Source of the DNA: Chloroflexota bacterium | GTDB taxonomy: Bacteria; Chloroflexota; Anaerolineae; B4-G1; DUEL01 | Assembly (NCBI GenBank): GCA_014874475.1 | Contig: JADBJJ010000006.1 | Span: 1-34,863 of the forward strand | Direction of reading: 5' to 3' | Length of the DNA: 34,863 nt | Shown here: positions 1 to 8,800 of the stretch, in pieces | Numbering within the stretch: the stretch's first letter is position 1 | How the letters are laid out: every line of letters starts with the position of its first letter | Position numbers and translations under genes: made by a program | Notes under the pieces: model-generated | What the model saw: only the letters and a program-made list of their open reading frames with translations | What the model was told of the DNA's origin: nothing | Database searches by the model: none

Positions 1-85
1 GGAATGGCGCTTTACTTCTGCGGAGGCGCGGGACTGGCTGAAGCGCCTATACCGTCAATAATCATTGTGGTCAAGTAGTAGTGTA
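1..85 (+). mobile_element. 3' end of an IS630-like insertion sequence
   Basis: Bases 2-58 read, in one plus-strand frame open from the left edge, a short C-terminal peptide (EWRFTSAEARDWLKRLYRQ, then TAA). It resembles the usual end of IS630-family DDE transposases, which finish with a W-x-F-T-x-x-x-A-R-x-x-L-K-R-L-Y pattern. The following 25 bases would be the element's terminal repeat. The glycosyltransferase reading on the minus strand loses its expected sequence at about base 85, just at a TA dinucleotide (84-85); IS630 elements target TA. The rest of the element lies outside the window. The family call rests on 19 residues and is from memory of the family. Confidence 0.5.
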
Positions 86-998
86 CGGGGCAGACGGCCA
101 CCGCCGCGCGGGCCAGGTAGGGGCGCATGTCCTCCACGGTGCCGGTGACGGTGATGCGCGGGTCCCGGGCCAGGCGCAGGACTACCTCCGGCGGGTCTTT
201 GCCCACCACCCAGAACTGAACCTCCGGGTCTCTGGCCCAGATGAGGGGGAGCACCTCGCGCGCGAAGTAGAGGGCCCCCGCCACGTTGGCGTGGTAACTC
301 ATTTTGCCGGTGAAGACCGCTGTGCGGCGGTCCCGGGGGCCGGGCTGGGGACGGAAGTACTCCGTGTCCACCCCGTTGGTGACCACGGTGATCGGCGCGC
401 ATCGCGCCTGGCGGGGCAGGTAGCGATGGGCCAGGCTCTCTAATGCCTCTTTGTCCCGTCGGGACGTGACCACCGCCTGGTCGTACCGGGTCAGCAGGTG
501 GGCCTCGTAGCGACGGGTGCGGGCCAGGTCCAGCGCGGCCAGCATCCGGGAAGTCCAGCGAGGGGTCCGCTTGAGGGTCTGCTCAAAGAGCAGGGAGATG
601 CAGTCCACCGAGTCGTAGACGGTCGGGGTTCCCTCCACGGCGCGCACCAGCCGGGCCGCGCGCAGGTGCTCTATGTGGACCCAGTCAAACTCCCCGCTCC
701 GGGCCAGTTCCGCCAGCCGCCGCTCCATCGCCGGGTGGTAGGCGTAGACGGCCTGCAGGGGCTCCCGGGTCGGGAGTGCCAGCAGGCAATTCCCCAGGGA
801 ACGGGCGCGGGGGACCTGGAAGGCTTCTACCCGAACGCCCCAATCGCGCAGTCTCTCCGCATCCCGCGCTTCTGAGTCCGATGTCGCGGCCGTCAACAGA
901 GTGACCTGATGCCCCTGCCGTACCAGTTCCCGGATGAGGTGGTAGGGCCGGGTGCGGATGCGGGAAGGAACGTAGGGGGTGACGTACAGGATTCTCAT
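12..998 (-). pseudogene. GT4-type glycosyltransferase, 3' end cut off by an insertion sequence
   Basis: The gene encodes a GT-B fold sugar transferase that would add a sugar to a surface glycan in the cytoplasm. The start is taken as ATG at 998 because the family begins MRILYVTPYVPS; a TTG at 1037 overlapping the upstream stop is an alternative. The N-terminal acceptor domain (MRILYVTPY, RPYHLIREL) and the start of the C-terminal nucleotide-sugar domain (TVVTNGVDTEYF, AVFTGKMSYHANV) are present. After the CPV of a typical 'A-x-x-x-V-x-P' strand, at about residue 304, the reading leaves the family and runs 24 residues into foreign DNA before a stop at 12. The E-x7-E region and last helices, roughly 80-100 residues, are missing, so activity is doubtful. 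It resembles the sugar transferases linked to PEP-CTERM/exosortase loci. It is the last gene of the operon, 35 nt after its neighbour. Confidence 0.75.
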
Positions 999-1033
999 CG
1001 GGCGTGTTCCGTACCGGTCGTTTCGCGGTCCGT

Positions 1034-2041
1034 TCAAGGTTGGGGCAGCAGGCCCAGTTTGACTTTTACGGCCGCGATGACGTCGGGCGCGGAGGGTGTT
1101 TCCAGCCGGGCCAGCGCCTCTTCCCGGCGCAGGTATCCCTCCCGGACCAGACTGGCGAGTTCCATCGCATAGGGGTGATAGCCCCTCCGCTCTATGTGGA
1201 CCTGGTTGGCGAAGGCGTTCAACAAACAGTTGGTGGAGTTAGGGTCGGTATCGGTGGGGGGCTCCCAGCCCAGGGCGCGCAGGCGAATCAGGGCGGCCTC
1301 CTCGCTATAGTCCAGAAAAGCCAGCGGGGCGATGTTGTAAGGAAGGTCGGCAGCCCGAAGCACCATCCAGTCGGACGGGAAATAGGGCACAATCTCGTCC
1401 CCGGCGACGGCCTGCAGGGGGAGCAGGGCCGTCTGCAGGAAGGTGCGGAGCATAGGGAGCGTGAACCGGAAGAGGGCTGAGGCCAGCGGAATCTGCCCGG
1501 GCGACCAGCCGTAAATCACAGAAGAAACATTCCGCTCCAGGGCCAGTCGCAGGCCGATGCCCTTCGCCAGGCCCATACAGGAGTTGCAGATGCTGCTGGC
1601 CCGCTCCAGCGCGCGGGGCGGGTAGAGGCTGTCCTGCTGCGCAGAGGCGAGGAAGATGGTCCGCAGCAGGTCAAAGCGCGGCTTGACGATGATGTGGTCC
1701 ACCGCCAGGTTCTCCGCCACCACGCGCATATTTTTCAACGCCGCGGGGGACGTGAAACTGTTATCCAGGGTGAAGGCCAGGACGCGCAGGCCGTAGTGCT
1801 CCCGCAGGAGCCAGAGGGTGTAGGTGCTATCCTTGCCGCCGCTCCAGGCCATCAGGGCGTGATACCCGGGCCGGGGACGGAGTTTCTCCACCAGGGCCTC
1901 AAACCGGGCGCGCAGTCGGGCCTTCTGCGCGGCCCGTTTCTCCGGGTCCGGCGTTTCCCGGCAGTACTGGCAGACGCCCTCTTCGTCAAATCGGATGCCG
2001 GGGAAGGTCTCCGGCAGGACGCAACGGGTGCAGTATTTCAT
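1034..2041 (-). CDS. N-acetyl sugar amidotransferase (WbuX/PseA-like)
   Basis: This 335-residue protein belongs to the ATP-pyrophosphatase amidotransferases that convert an N-acetyl or carboxyl group on a nucleotide or lipid-linked sugar to an amidine, as in the WbuX/PseA family (TIGR03573-like). The N-terminus MKYCTRCVLPETFPGI is the family signature. Cys4, Cys7, Cys24 and Cys27 form a zinc-ribbon-like pair of CxxC motifs. The PP-loop SGGKDS lies at residues 67-72. Later cysteines (ICNSC, TNCL) are also family-typical. ATG 2041 is chosen over longer in-frame starts because AGGAGG lies 5 nt before it and the signature begins there. It lies 103 nt after the asparagine synthetase gene and 35 nt before the glycosyltransferase gene, so the ammonia donor and the sugar are probably handled by these neighbours. 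The exact sugar substrate cannot be read from the sequence. Confidence 0.82.
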   Translation of the reverse strand: MKYCTRCVLPETFPGIRFDEEGVCQYCRETPDPEKRAAQKARLRARFEALVEKLRPRPGYHALMAWSGGKDSTYTLWLLREHYGLRVLAFTLDNSFTSPAALKNMRVVAENLAVDHIIVKPRFDLLRTIFLASAQQDSLYPPRALERASSICNSCMGLAKGIGLRLALERNVSSVIYGWSPGQIPLASALFRFTLPMLRTFLQTALLPLQAVAGDEIVPYFPSDWMVLRAADLPYNIAPLAFLDYSEEAALIRLRALGWEPPTDTDPNSTNCLLNAFANQVHIERRGYHPYAMELASLVREGYLRREEALARLETPSAPDVIAAVKVKLGLLPQP

Positions 2042-2144
2042 GACTCCTCCTGAAAAGCCCTTCGGCCCACCCCGCCTCCAAAGTCGGGCGAAGGCGGCAG
2101 GATACAGCCCAACGCTCAAAACTGTCAGGTAATTTGATTCGCGT

Positions 2145-4127
2145 TCATCCGCATCCTGGGTTCTGGCGGCAGACGCGCACCGGATCGGCTTCCCGGACCG
2201 GCTGGGGCGGGAAGTGCTCCACAAACAGGTGGTGGAGCATCTGAACAGAAAGGATACCCACCAGCGCCATCTCCTCCCGCTCGCTGATGGCCGCCCCGGA
2301 TCGCAGTTTGCGGACCAGGTGGACAACAGCATCGGGGGCAAAAATGCCCCCCGCGCGGACGGCCTCTGGCGCCAGCGACGCCTCCACATAGTCCGGCGGG
2401 CGGGCCAGAAAAGCGGGCGCGATGGGCGCCCGGTATGGGTGCTTTCGTCGCTGCCAGACAGCAGGTGGGATCAATCCTTCCGCGCTCTTCCGCAGGATAT
2501 GCTTCTCTCGCAGTCCCTTCAGTTTGAAATGAGGTGGAAGATGGCCGCAGAATTCCACCACGCGGTGGTCCAGGAATGGGAATCGTCCCTCCACCGAGTG
2601 GGCCATCGCCACGCGGTCACCCTGGGAAGAGAGTAGGTAGGGGGAGAGAAAGGTCGTCACTTCCAGGTACTGGGCCTGGGCGAGAGGGCTCCAGTTGCCC
2701 AGATCGCCGTCCAGGGAAGCCAGAAGTTCCCCCACGGGGTCGTAGCCGTCCAGCGCCCCCAGCACCTCAGGGGCGAAGAACCCCCAGAGGTGGGATGTGT
2801 TCTGCCACCGAACCCAGTGGGAGTAGCCGGGCCGATCCACCGCCAACAGGTCCTTCCCGAAGAAGGCTCGCAGATGGGCATCGCCGGTCCGGGCCAGGTT
2901 ACTCACGTAGGGATGAAGGCGCCGGAGCAGCAGGGGGCGCAGCGCCGAATCGGGGTGGGCAGCCCAGAACCGCCGCACTTTGTCTTCCTGGAAGATGCTG
3001 TAGCCGCCCAGAAACTCATCGGCCCCCTCGCCTGTCAGCACAACCTTGATGCCGCTCTGGCGGACCAGGCGGGAGAGCAGGTAGAGGGGGGCTGGCGCGG
3101 TCCGGAGAAGCGGAGCCTCCGTGTGCCAGACGACCTGGGGGAAGACGGCCGCAATGTCGGCGTTGGTGCATTCGGTGCGCCGGTGGTCGGTGCCCAGGAA
3201 GGCGGTCGCTATTTCCTGGTACTCCCGCTCGTCAAACGCGCGCTCCTCAAAGACGATGGAAAAGGTGCAGAGGGTGTGGGGGATGTGCTGCCGGGCCAGC
3301 GCGGCCACCAGAGTGGAATCCAGGCCCCCGCTCAGGTAACTGCCAACGGGGACATCGGCGCGGAGGCGCAGGCGGGTCGCGTCGGCCAGCATGGCCTGCA
3401 ACTCTTCCGCCGCCTCCTCCTCAGAAATCCGCAGTTCCTCCCCCACGCGGGGAAAGGTCAACCGCCAGTACCGATGGATGGCGAGCCCGTCACCGGACGC
3501 CTGCATGAAGTGACCGGGCGGCAGTTCCCAAATGCCCTCAAAGGCCGTCCGGGGCGGCTGGGGAGCCCAGAAAGTGAACGCTTGCGCCAGACCGTACGGG
3601 TCCAGGCGGGCCTCCACGCCGGGGACCAGGAGCAACGCCTTGATCTCCGAAGCGAAGGCCAGACCACCGGGGAGTCGGATATAGAACAGGGGCCGGATAC
3701 CCAACCGGTCGCGGGCCAGGAAGAGTTCTCCCCGCCGGGCATCCCAGATGGCGATGGCAAACTGACCGTTGAAATGGTGCAGGCATTCCGGGCCCAGGTC
3801 CTCGTACAGGTGGAGAATCACCTCGGTATCGGAGCGGGTGCGGAACCGGTGTCCGTTTCGTTCCAGACCCTCTCGCAACTCCGGATGGTTGTAAATCTCT
3901 CCATTGAAAATGACCCAAAGCGTCTCATCCTCGTTGGGGATGGGTTGCTGCCCCGTCTCCAGGTCCACGATGCTCAGGCGCGCACAGCCGATCCCGGCCC
4001 GACTGTCCACATAGAGGCCGAACTCGTCGGGGCCGCGGTGGCGGATGATGCCCAGCATACGGCGGAGAAGCCCCTCCTCGGGCGGCGCGTCCCCGCGCCA
4101 GTGGGTGATGCCGATGATGCCACACAT
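2145..4127 (-). CDS. asnB: Asparagine synthetase-like amidotransferase (glutamine-hydrolysing)
   Basis: This is a 660-residue class II glutamine amidotransferase fused to an asparagine-synthetase ATP-PPase domain. It uses glutamine-derived ammonia to amidate an ATP-activated carboxylate: aspartate in AsnB, possibly a sugar acid or peptide in polysaccharide loci. After Met removal Cys2 is the glutaminase nucleophile (MCGIIGI). RHRGPDE, NGEIYN and the TRSDTEV loop follow within residues 29-103. The synthase P-loop SGGLDS is at 266-271 and TGEGADEFLGGY is the conserved second motif. ATG 4127 is required because the nucleophilic cysteine must be residue 2; an upstream in-frame start at 4157 would bury it. 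It resembles the amidotransferase 1 family found beside exosortase A genes (TIGR03108-like), but ordinary AsnB cannot be excluded. It follows the acyl-CoA ligase gene by 34 nt. Confidence 0.88.
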   Translation of the reverse strand: MCGIIGITHWRGDAPPEEGLLRRMLGIIRHRGPDEFGLYVDSRAGIGCARLSIVDLETGQQPIPNEDETLWVIFNGEIYNHPELREGLERNGHRFRTRSDTEVILHLYEDLGPECLHHFNGQFAIAIWDARRGELFLARDRLGIRPLFYIRLPGGLAFASEIKALLLVPGVEARLDPYGLAQAFTFWAPQPPRTAFEGIWELPPGHFMQASGDGLAIHRYWRLTFPRVGEELRISEEEAAEELQAMLADATRLRLRADVPVGSYLSGGLDSTLVAALARQHIPHTLCTFSIVFEERAFDEREYQEIATAFLGTDHRRTECTNADIAAVFPQVVWHTEAPLLRTAPAPLYLLSRLVRQSGIKVVLTGEGADEFLGGYSIFQEDKVRRFWAAHPDSALRPLLLRRLHPYVSNLARTGDAHLRAFFGKDLLAVDRPGYSHWVRWQNTSHLWGFFAPEVLGALDGYDPVGELLASLDGDLGNWSPLAQAQYLEVTTFLSPYLLSSQGDRVAMAHSVEGRFPFLDHRVVEFCGHLPPHFKLKGLREKHILRKSAEGLIPPAVWQRRKHPYRAPIAPAFLARPPDYVEASLAPEAVRAGGIFAPDAVVHLVRKLRSGAAISEREEMALVGILSVQMLHHLFVEHFPPQPVREADPVRVCRQNPGCG

Positions 4128-4161
4128 AGAATGTTCTCGGGATAATGTTCCAGGCACACGA

Positions 4162-5703
4162 TTAGTCTGGCGCTACCAGAGCGCGCCGGTCAATCTTCCC
4201 CGACGGAGTCCTGGGAAGACGCTCCCGAACCTCCACGTAGCGGGGGACAGCGAAGTCCTCCAGGTGCTGCGCGCAGTGGCGAAGAACGTCCTGCCGGGTG
4301 AGCCGGACACCGTCCCCGCAAACGATGACCGCCTTAATGGCCTGCCCCAGGACTTCGTCCGGCACGCCGACGACGGCGGCCTCCACCACCCCCGGTAGTT
4401 TGTAGAGCACTTCCTCCACCTCGCGCGGGGCCACCTTCTCCCCCCGCGTCTTGATGACGTCGTCCTTGCGGGCGACGAAGTACAGGAATCCGTCCTCGTC
4501 CATATAGAAGAGGTCGCCGGTGTAGAGTAGCCGCTCAGCGGGATACCGACCAGGACGGTAGCGCCGCGCCGTCTCCTCCGGGTCGTTCCAGTACCCCTGC
4601 ATGACGTGAGAGCCTCTCACGACCAGTTCCCCTATCTCTCCCGGCCCCAACCTTCGTCCTGTCTCGTCCTCAATCCAGACCTCGGTGCCAGGGATGGGGA
4701 TACCGACGGAGCCAGGCCGCCGGTCCAGTTCCTCCGGGGGCATATAGCAGACCCGCTTGCATTCCGTCAGGCCGTACATGGAGTAAAAGCGCACCCAGGG
4801 AAAGCGCTCCCGCAGGCGGCGAATGTGCTCCACTGGCAGCGCGGCTGCCGTGTTGGTCATATAGCGCAGAGAGGATAGGTCAAAACGGCTCAGGTTCATC
4901 GGGAGCAACATCGCGTAGAGGGTTGGGACGCCGGGAAGCCCTGTCACCCGCTCCGCCTCAATCCGGCGCAGGACCGCCGCTGGATAGACGAAGGACCGCT
5001 CCAGCACCAACCGGCCGCCGAACTTGAAGACCATGAGCAACTGATAGAGACCGTAGTCAAACGAGAGCGGCAGAACGTTGATGACGACGTCGTCCGGGGT
5101 GTTCTCCAGATACCGGATGATGGACGACGCGGCGAAGACGACGTTGGCGTGGGTGGACATAACCCCCTTCGGCTCGCCAGTACTGCCGGAAGTGTAGATG
5201 AGGCAGGCCAGGTCCACGTCAATGGTGGGACAGCGTGGACGGGCCGACGGCGCGGCGTCCAGAACCTCGTCCCACCGTTCGCCGGGCAGGTCAACCGGGG
5301 TGTCCGGCGGCTCCCCGCAGAGGATGACGGTTTGGAGCGATGGGACGGCCTGGCGCAGAAACCGAGCATCCCCGGCCTGATGGGCGGGAAGGACCAGCGC
5401 GCTGGCCGTGCAATTATTCAGGATACGGGCCACCTTTCCGGCGGGGGTGGTAGCGTGCAGGACGACGAAGATGCCCCCCGCCTTCAGCGCACCAAAGATG
5501 GCGACGACGGCTTCAACGGAATTGGGAAGCCAGATTGCGACCCGGTCGCCCCGCTGGAGCCCCTGTGCGCGCAGGGCATGGGCCAACTGGTTGGCCTGCG
5601 TCTCTATCTCTGCGTAGGTCAACCGTCGCCCGTCGCAGACCAGCGCAACTTTGTCCGGGAATCGTTCCGCACCGTCTTCCAGAAAATGGTGAACTAACTG
5701 CAT
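4162..5703 (-). CDS. AMP-forming acyl-CoA/acyl-ACP ligase, exosortase-locus type
   Basis: This 513-residue member of the ANL superfamily activates a carboxylic acid as acyl-adenylate and passes it to CoA or to a carrier-protein thiol. The core motifs are all visible: YTSGSTGEPKG at 170-180 (ATP binding), MYGLTEC near 312, YTGDLF near 402, and TPSGKIDR near 500-507 with the catalytic lysine. The N-terminus (LVHHFLEDGAERFPDKVAL) matches the ligase family that accompanies exosortase A/EPS clusters (TIGR03098-like), whose usual partner is a small acyl carrier protein. An ACP is encoded at the head of this same operon (12372-12656), which supports acyl-ACP formation. ATG 5703 is preceded by GGGAGA. 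The 110-nt gap to the giant surface-protein gene upstream has no convincing promoter. The substrate is unknown. Confidence 0.85.
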   Translation of the reverse strand: MQLVHHFLEDGAERFPDKVALVCDGRRLTYAEIETQANQLAHALRAQGLQRGDRVAIWLPNSVEAVVAIFGALKAGGIFVVLHATTPAGKVARILNNCTASALVLPAHQAGDARFLRQAVPSLQTVILCGEPPDTPVDLPGERWDEVLDAAPSARPRCPTIDVDLACLIYTSGSTGEPKGVMSTHANVVFAASSIIRYLENTPDDVVINVLPLSFDYGLYQLLMVFKFGGRLVLERSFVYPAAVLRRIEAERVTGLPGVPTLYAMLLPMNLSRFDLSSLRYMTNTAAALPVEHIRRLRERFPWVRFYSMYGLTECKRVCYMPPEELDRRPGSVGIPIPGTEVWIEDETGRRLGPGEIGELVVRGSHVMQGYWNDPEETARRYRPGRYPAERLLYTGDLFYMDEDGFLYFVARKDDVIKTRGEKVAPREVEEVLYKLPGVVEAAVVGVPDEVLGQAIKAVIVCGDGVRLTRQDVLRHCAQHLEDFAVPRYVEVRERLPRTPSGKIDRRALVAPD

Positions 5704-5813
5704 CTTCGTTTCTCCCTTTTGAACTTTTGTTTCACCGCAGAGGCCGCTACAGCCTCACCCTCTGACTTCTCGCAGGTGCGGGTTTTTTGTAAAGAGGGAC
5801 AGGGAGTGAGGGC

Positions 5814-8800
5814 TCACTGCCCCCGACACACCAGTGGCAGGTACACCTCGTAGGGCCGCAGGACCAGCGGCCCCGCCACATTGTTCGCCTCATCCGATTC
5901 CGGCACCAGGCCGTATGGGTACAGGCGGTGATTGTCCACCCGGGCGTAGAACTCCCGGATACCCTGAATCTCCTGAGACGTGAAACCGCTGTGGTGCAGG
6001 GTTACCGTAGATCGCTCCCCCGGTGCCAGAACAGGTACGCCCGCATAGGCGAAACCGTAACTCTCGCAGGGGTAGGAAGGTACGGGGGTCGTGAAAACGT
6101 CCACCCAGAATCCCCCGTTGTTATCCGGATTCCAGGCCATTCCCGTCCCCTGATTCCATATCCCGATGGTAAAAGTGACAGGTTTGTTCGGCTCAAGCGT
6201 CGCCGGGTCCACCTGAAAGTCGGTGATGACCAGGTCGGGGACGCCGATGGAGACTATGTAGGTGTTGTCCGCTGGCTGCGCGTCCCCGTGCGGGTTGCTG
6301 ATGGTGAACGGGATGGAGAACTGGTTCGCGCCGACGTTCATCTGCTGAACGTGGCTGATGACCAGCGTCACCGTCGGCCCTGTGCTTCCGGCAGGCAGGG
6401 AGCCGACCGGATAGGTGTACGTCTGGCTGCCAGCGGGCTGCCAGCCGCCCCCCCGATAGACCGTCGCGGCCGGGATCACCGCGGTGATGACCACGTTCTC
6501 CGCGTGCATGGCTCCGGTGTTGGAGTACGTCACGGTAAAGGTCATCACCTTGCCAGGAGAGAACAGGCTGGGCTTATAGGTGACCACCAATCGCAGGTCG
6601 GGTCGGGTGCCGATGAGGTCCACATCCTCTACCTCAACCGGCGCGGCCAGCGAGGGGGCCGTCATCCGGGCGCGGTTGACCAGCCGGTCGGCTCCCGCCG
6701 CCAGCGGATGATTCACCTGCATCGCCACCTGACCCTGGAAGACGCCGGGCGCGGCCAGGAAGGGGATTGGGAAGACAACCTTGTCGCCCATTCGCTGACA
6801 ACTCGCCGCCGGCTGGCAGCCCAGATACTCCGCGTGGTTCGGCAGCGTGTCGGTGACCACGATCCCATAGGCGTTCTCGTTGCCGCTGTTGGTAACGGTG
6901 AGGGTATAAGTCAGCCGGTCGCCCGCATAGACGACGGTCACCCCGTCGCTCTTGACCAGCGAAAGAACCGGCGCGCTGGTGACGGTCGTCTGCGCCGTGG
7001 CGGTCAGCGGAACCCCCTCGGCGTACGACAGCCGGGCCTGGAAGGGGAGCACCGTGCCATTGGTCAGCGGAGAGGTCACCAGGACGCGCAGGTCTATCCG
7101 CCCGCTCCCGCCCTCGCCGGGGATGGTGCTGACGGTCCAGTACCAAGTCGTTCCAGCGCCTCCGGTGGGTGGGATCGTCGCCTCGGAGAAGGTGACGCGC
7201 GAGTCCAACGTGGCAGTGACCACCACGCTGGTAGCGTCGGCGTTGCCGGTGTTGGTGTAGCGCAAGGTGTAGGTCAATGGCGCCCCCGCTGGGACCGGGT
7301 CGGGCGAATCGGTAACGCTGAGAGTGACGGTCGGCGCGGCCGTGACCTGGGTGGTGGTGATGAAACTCGCTGGCTGCGACTCGTTGCTGCTCACGGTGAC
7401 CCTATTTGCCAGCATTGTCCCGTTGGGCAGAGGAGAGTGGACCCGTACCCGTACCACGAAGTTGTATGATTCGTTCGGATTGAGCGTCCCGACAACCCAG
7501 ACGTTGTTCCCCTGGGTCGGGGGCGGATTTGCCGAGAGGAAGGTCACCCGGCTGTCGTAGGTGTCGGTGATGCGGACGCCGGTGGCGGGCGCAGTGCCCA
7601 CGTTGTAGCAGGCGATGGAGTAGACCAGTTCCCCGCCCGCTGCCACCGGGTCCGGGTCGTCTACCTGCACGACGCGCAGGCTGGGCTCCGAAAGGGCCTG
7701 CGTGGTTTCGGTGATGGTGAAGGGGGCGGTCTGGTCGGTGGCCAGCGTCACCCGGTTGGTCAACACCGTCCCCGCCGGGAGAGGGCTGGCGACTCGGACG
7801 ATGACATCAATGGTCTGCGGGCTTCCGACGGGCAAACTTCCGAAGACCCAGCGCCGGTTGCCGCTCCCCGGCTGGGGCGGCGGGTTGGCGGAGACAAAGG
7901 AGACGTTGGCGTCGTACGTCTCGGTGACGACGACGCCCGTCGCGTTCTCGTTGCCGCTGTTGGTGATGACAATCGTGTAGTACAAAATCTCCCCGGCCAC
8001 GACCGGGTCGGGGTTATCGCTCTTGGTCATCGTGAGGACCGGACGGGAAGAGACAGTGGTGGTCTGAACGACGGCGATGGGCAGCGTCTGGTCCGAATCC
8101 AGCCAGGCGCTGTTGGTCAGTACCGTGCCATTGGGCAGCGGGCTCTGGACGGTGGCGGTGATGCGGATGGTGGCCGGCGCTCCAGGCGCCAGGTCTCCCA
8201 GAACCCAATAGCGGGTCTGTCCACTCCCCTGGGACGGTGGGATGGAGCCCACAAAGAGGGTCCGGATGTCCAGGACGTCGGTCACCACCACGCCGTGCGC
8301 CACCTCGTTGCCGGTGTTGCGGTACGTCAGAGTGTAGACCAGTTGGGCGCCCGCTTCCACTGGATCGGGGCCATCCGTCTTGGTCATAAGTAGAATGGGG
8401 GACGAACGGACGATCGTTGTCTGGACAGCGGTGACCGGCGTCGTCTGAGCACAGCCGATGACGGCAATGTTGGTCAGCACTGTCCCGTTGGTCAGAGGCG
8501 TTCGGACCTGCACCCGTAAAGTAATCTGACCGGAAGTGTTAACGGGCAGAGAGCCGAGCGTCCAGTAGGGGTTGCCGCCGACGAACCCGCTGGGAAGCGG
8601 CGTGGCGCCGCTGTAGGTCACGTTCCCGTCCAGCGTGTCGGTGATAACGACCCCTGTCGCCGCCTGGTTGCCGGTGTTGGAGTAGGTCAGGGTGTAGGTC
8701 AGATAGGCTCCGGCGTCCACGGGGTCAGTCATGTCTGTTTTGACCAGATTCAGGATGGGGGCCAGGACGGTCAGGACGGCGGTATCGCTGATGCCGCTGT

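Noticed and set aside
2790-4145. A 451-codon plus-strand open frame opposite the asparagine synthetase gene
   Set aside because: No motifs are present; the minus strand shows a complete, conserved amidotransferase.
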